Positions 61,112 through 64,000 of a stretch of DNA of 64,000 bases are shown piece after piece. The first letter of the stretch is position 1. Each line of letters opens with the position of its first letter. The stretch is taken from NCBI RefSeq assembly GCF_028682395.1, contig NZ_JANHLC010000004.1, positions 248,001-312,000 of the forward strand. The letters run 5' to 3'. The stretch comes from Pseudomonas putida (GTDB lineage Bacteria > Pseudomonadota > Gammaproteobacteria > Pseudomonadales > Pseudomonadaceae). Both the position numbers and the translations under genes were made by a program. The notes under the pieces were generated by a model that saw nothing but the letters and a program-made list of their open reading frames with translations, had not been told where the DNA came from and did no database searches.

Positions 61112-62380
61112 TTAACCGTTGAACACATCATCCACGCTCTTGAGCGGGTAGTTCTTCGGATACGGCAGGGTCGCTACGCCGGTCTCGATCGCGGCCTTGG
61201 CCACTGCATCGGAGATCACGGTGATCAGGCGGGCGTCCATTGGCTTGGGAATGATGTACTCACGACCAAATTCCAGCTTGATGCCGCCGTAGGCGTCGCA
61301 CACTTCCTGTGGCACCGGCAGTTTGGCCAGTTCACGCAGCGCGTTGGCAGCCGCCACTTTCATTTCTTCGTTGATGCGCTTGGCACGTACGTCCAGAGCA
61401 CCACGGAAGATGAACGGGAAGCCCAGTACGTTGTTGACCTGGTTCGGGTAGTCAGAACGACCGGTGGCCATGATCACGTCGCTACGGGTGGCGTGAGCTA
61501 GCTCCGGGGAGATTTCCGGATCAGGGTTCGAGCAAGCGAACACGATCGGGTTGGCTGCCATCAGGTTCAGGTTTTCTGCGCTCAGCAGGTTCGGACCGGA
61601 CAGGCCAACGAATACGTCAGCACCTTGCAGCGCGTCCGACAGGGAGCGTTTCTCGGTGGCGTGAGCGAAGACCGCCTTGTACTGGTTCAGGTCGTCACGG
61701 CCGGAGTGGATCACACCGGTACGGTCAACCATGAAGATGTTTTCGATCTTCGCGCCCATGCTGACCAGCAGCTTCATGCACGAGATCGCGGCAGCACCGG
61801 CGCCCAGGCAGACGATTTTGGCTTCTGGCAGGGTCTTGCCGGCGATTTCCAGGGCATTGATCATACCGGCCGCAGTCACGATGGCAGTACCGTGCTGGTC
61901 ATCGTGGAAAACCGGGATATCGCACTGTTCGATCAGCGCGCGTTCGATCTCAAAGCACTCGGGTGCCTTGATATCTTCCAGGTTGATGCCGCCGAAGGTG
62001 ATGGAGATGCGCTTGACGGTGTCGATGAAGGCTTGCGGGCTTTCGGAGTCGACTTCGATATCGAAAACATCGATACCGGCGAAACGCTTGAACAGCACGC
62101 CCTTGCCTTCCATGACCGGCTTGGAAGCCAGCGGGCCGAGGTTACCCAGGCCGAGAATTGCGGTGCCATCGGAAATAACTGCTACCAGGTTGCCCTTGCC
62201 GGTGTACTTGTAGGCCAGCTCAGGATCACGGGCGATTTCACGCACTGGTTCGGCTACACCGGGGCTGTAGGCCAGCGACAGGTCGCGGGCGGTAGCGGTG
62301 GCTTTGGTGAGCTCGACACTCAGTTTCCCTGGACGAGGCTGGGAGTGATAATCGAGAGCGGCAGTTTTCAAATCAGACAT
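61112..62380 (-). CDS. malic enzyme (short form)
   Basis: This enzyme oxidatively decarboxylates malate to pyruvate. It has 422 residues, with YSPGVAEPVREI near the N terminus, the metal and substrate region VFHDDQHGTA and the NAD(P) site CLGAGAAA. It lacks the phosphotransacetylase-like C-terminal domain of the long MaeB, so it corresponds to the short bacterial form. Whether it prefers NAD or NADP is not clear. The ATG at 62380 gives the common N terminus; the frame continues 69 bases further. Confidence 0.92.
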   Translation of the reverse strand: MSDLKTAALDYHSQPRPGKLSVELTKATATARDLSLAYSPGVAEPVREIARDPELAYKYTGKGNLVAVISDGTAILGLGNLGPLASKPVMEGKGVLFKRFAGIDVFDIEVDSESPQAFIDTVKRISITFGGINLEDIKAPECFEIERALIEQCDIPVFHDDQHGTAIVTAAGMINALEIAGKTLPEAKIVCLGAGAAAISCMKLLVSMGAKIENIFMVDRTGVIHSGRDDLNQYKAVFAHATEKRSLSDALQGADVFVGLSGPNLLSAENLNLMAANPIVFACSNPDPEISPELAHATRSDVIMATGRSDYPNQVNNVLGFPFIFRGALDVRAKRINEEMKVAAANALRELAKLPVPQEVCDAYGGIKLEFGREYIIPKPMDARLITVISDAVAKAAIETGVATLPYPKNYPLKSVDDVFNG

Positions 62381-62558
62381 GTGGGCATTCCGCTTTTTAC
62401 TGTTGGACGACGGATCGCCGAGGATACTCGCCTCGCATAGTCCCCACAAGACTGCCCGGTCACCGGTGTCAAGGGCCCTACCCTACGACTTTCGCCCAAG
62501 AGCCGCGGAACACAAGGCTTACAGTGTTCACAATCTTAACGAAAAATGTCTACAATTT

Positions 62559-63344
62559 TTAATCAGACAGCTGTTTGAACATGCCCGGATCCGTCAGGTT
62601 CAGTAACCAACGTGCCTGACCCGCCTGCAAACCGCCACGACGCGAGCGATCGAGCACCCAGCCACGCACCTCGATCTGTTGCCCAGGCAGCTTCGACAAG
62701 GCTGCGCTGTCGAAACGGCTGAGCAAATTGGGTGCAATACGCAGGACCAAGCCGCCCTCGACGTCGACCCACAGCCCACCGCCATTACGCTGTACCTGGG
62801 CGACTCGACCGCTGACCAGGGCAAACCCTGACTGACGCAATTGGCTGGCGGACACCACCGGCGATTGGCGCCACACCCCCAATCGAGCCTGTCGCGCCCG
62901 GTCTTCTGCCGCCTGCAGACAGTCGACCAGACTGACATTCGGCGCAATCGCCACCTGATAACCCAGGCCCTCAGCGAGCAGTTGCTCTTCAAGGTTGCGA
63001 TCATTGGCCCCATAGAGATGGGCCAGGGTCCGTCCATAGCGATCCCGGGGCTCTTGACCTAGCGCCACGCGCACCCGTCCGTCACTTTGCGCGACCAGGG
63101 CCTGCAGCCGTTGGCGCGCCGCCTCGGCATAGGGCTCACTCGTCCGGCCCTTGCGGCCGATCTCCGGAGCGTTGATGCCGATCAGCCGCACGCTGCGCCC
63201 GTCGTCCAGACGCACGGTGTCGCCATCCACCACCTGCCGCACCTGGGCGCTAGCCAGCCCCTGGGGCAATGGACATTGGGCCTGAGCGCCACCCAGCCAA
63301 ATCGCGGACACAAAAAAGGCGCCCGCGAGGGACGCCTTTTTCAT
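62559..63344 (-). CDS. secreted thermonuclease-family (SNase) protein
   Basis: This 261-residue exported nuclease has signal peptide KKASLAGAFFVSAIWLGGAQA|QCPLP. The SNase fold follows with VDGDTVRLDDG, RLIGINAPEIG, the glutamate in RTSEPYAEAA and DRYGRTLAHLY, covering the metal and Arg active-site positions. A C-terminal OB-like extension (about 170-261) is present. An alternative start at 63380 would put extra residues before the signal peptide. A terminator-like hairpin lies over codons 2-12. Confidence 0.88.
   Translation of the reverse strand: MKKASLAGAFFVSAIWLGGAQAQCPLPQGLASAQVRQVVDGDTVRLDDGRSVRLIGINAPEIGRKGRTSEPYAEAARQRLQALVAQSDGRVRVALGQEPRDRYGRTLAHLYGANDRNLEEQLLAEGLGYQVAIAPNVSLVDCLQAAEDRARQARLGVWRQSPVVSASQLRQSGFALVSGRVAQVQRNGGGLWVDVEGGLVLRIAPNLLSRFDSAALSKLPGQQIEVRGWVLDRSRRGGLQAGQARWLLNLTDPGMFKQLSD
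63312..63341 (-). terminator. terminator-like hairpin inside the nuclease signal-peptide codons
   Basis: On the minus strand a 9-bp stem (63341-63333 with 63321-63313) is extended by a 3-bp inner stem, has a 4-base loop and is followed by U6. It lies about 45-75 bases beyond the rpmE stop and would be an ordinary intrinsic terminator for rpmE, except that it falls within the start of the next gene. Translating ribosomes could melt it. Confidence 0.65.
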
Positions 63345-63385
63345 CAGCCTGGACAAGCCTTGCAGACCGTCCAGTACCATCAGCC

Positions 63386-63607
63386 TTAGGCCTTTTTGGT
63401 AGCGCCGAAAGCACCGAAACGATCGGCGAACTTCTGAACGCGGCCGCCGGTATCCAGAGTTTTTTGCTTACCGGTGTAGAACGGGTGGCACTCGTTGCAC
63501 ACGTCCAGGCTCAGTGGCTTGGTCAGGGTGGAGCGAGTTTCGATCACGTTACCGCAGCTGCAGGTAGCGGTGATGGCTTCGTATACTGGATGGATATCGG
63601 CTTTCAT
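63386..63607 (-). CDS. rpmE: 50S ribosomal protein L31 (zinc-binding form)
   Basis: L31 has 73 residues and begins [19 protein letters not shown]. Cysteines in CSCGN and CNECH mark the zinc-containing C+ type. It is first in the minus-strand unit that reads towards the nuclease gene. Confidence 0.97.
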   Translation of the reverse strand: MKADIHPVYEAITATCSCGNVIETRSTLTKPLSLDVCNECHPFYTGKQKTLDTGGRVQKFADRFGAFGATKKA

Positions 63608-63677
63608 GGTGTCTTCCTCAGGCTAGCGTGCCGCCGCCCAACACTATTGTTGAACACCGCACGAAATTTGGCCGGGA

Positions 63678-63705
63678 ATAATACCAGACCGCAATAAGGA
63701 CGCAA
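63678..63705 (-). promoter_or_regulatory. rpmE promoter
   Basis: On the minus strand TTGCGT (63705-63700) and TATTAT (63683-63678) are separated by 16 bases, about 70 bases before the rpmE start. The boxes match sigma-70 well (4/6 and 5/6). Confidence 0.55.
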
Positions 63706-63773
63706 GCTGTCCCGCAGACCGACCGTCTGCTAGGCTCGCCCCTCTTTCCTACACTCCACCCGAGACCCCACGC

Positions 63774-64000
63774 GTGCCCGACGCCATCCTGCGCCTCGCC
63801 CTGCCCTCGCCGCTGCGCCGCCTGTTCGACTACCGGGCGCCTGCCGGCGTACCGCGCAGTGCGCTCCAGCCGGGCATGCGGGTGCGGGTGCCTTTTGGCC
63901 GCCGGGAGATGATCGGCATTTTGGTGGAAGTTACCGATCACAGCGAAGTCCCGGCAGACAAGCTACGCCCCGCCCTGGCACTGCTCGACACCCATGCGCC
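63774..64000 (+). CDS. priA: primosomal protein N' (PriA), partial
   Basis: The first 75 codons of PriA, the replication-restart helicase, cut by the window edge. The start is GTG (PDAILRLALPSPLRRLFDY, with VRVPFGRREMIGILVE further on), which is the 3'-DNA-binding N-terminal domain. It is divergent from rpmE, as in other pseudomonads. Confidence 0.88.
   Translation, partial: MPDAILRLALPSPLRRLFDYRAPAGVPRSALQPGMRVRVPFGRREMIGILVEVTDHSEVPADKLRPALALLDTHA

Overview
The window is a piece of a Pseudomonas chromosome, most likely the P. fluorescens group. The GC-rich codon usage, the close match of nearly every housekeeping protein to Pseudomonas versions (1317-residue PutA, 422-residue malic enzyme, the PilMNOPQ set) and the gene order support this. 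The flanks follow the order I remember from P. aeruginosa: acyl-CoA dehydrogenase, nhaP2, mscK, selO, parA, a LysR/MFS pair, hemE, gltD, gltB, damX-like, aroB, aroK, pilQPONM, ponA, malic enzyme, nuclease, rpmE, priA. No tRNA, rRNA, insertion sequence, phage or CRISPR array was seen.

Left part (1-20.8 kb): a dCache-type chemoreceptor, metY (homocysteine synthase), the divergent proline-use genes putP and putA with five GTTGCA PutA-type operator words between them, a FadE-like acyl-CoA dehydrogenase, the antiporter gene nhaP2, the mechanosensitive channel gene mscK and the AMPylase gene selO. A higBA toxin-antitoxin pair with two operator palindromes, trxC and an orphan parA follow.

Middle (21.1-40.0 kb): a 20-gene, almost gapless, plus-strand aryl polyene (APE) pigment cluster. 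It holds the type II polyketide/fatty-acid-like core (two ACPs, two full ketosynthases, a short ketosynthase-like chain-length factor, ketoreductase, two dehydratase domains, thioesterase, acyl/aryl-ACP ligase), two acyltransferases, a glycosyltransferase, and export parts (a LolA-like carrier, an MMPL exporter and a DUF3261 lipoprotein). It differs from the E. coli ape cluster as I remember it. The ligase and a dehydratase are fused, and the glycosyltransferase and acyltransferase are split. It adds an MIO-type aromatic amino-acid ammonia-lyase with an unusual Phe-His selectivity pair, a flavin-dependent halogenase-like protein carrying both halogenase signature motifs, and a short CPA2-like cation/proton antiporter. 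Two small exported proteins trail the cluster. By synteny the cluster looks inserted between parA and the LysR/MFS pair. This is the most interesting part of the window: the likely product is a membrane-anchored aryl polyene whose ring might be halogenated or otherwise tailored.

Right part (40.0-64.0 kb): a divergent LysR/MFS (YnfL/YnfM-like) pair, hemE, gltD and gltB (glutamate synthase), a co-directional minus-strand run pilM-N-O-P-Q-aroK-aroB-damX (type IV pilus assembly and secretin, shikimate pathway, SPOR-domain cell-division protein), a divergent mrcA/ponA, a short malic enzyme, a secreted staphylococcal-type nuclease, rpmE and the first 75 codons of priA. Several strong bidirectional terminators separate convergent genes. 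One terminator-like hairpin lies inside the signal-peptide codons of the nuclease gene.
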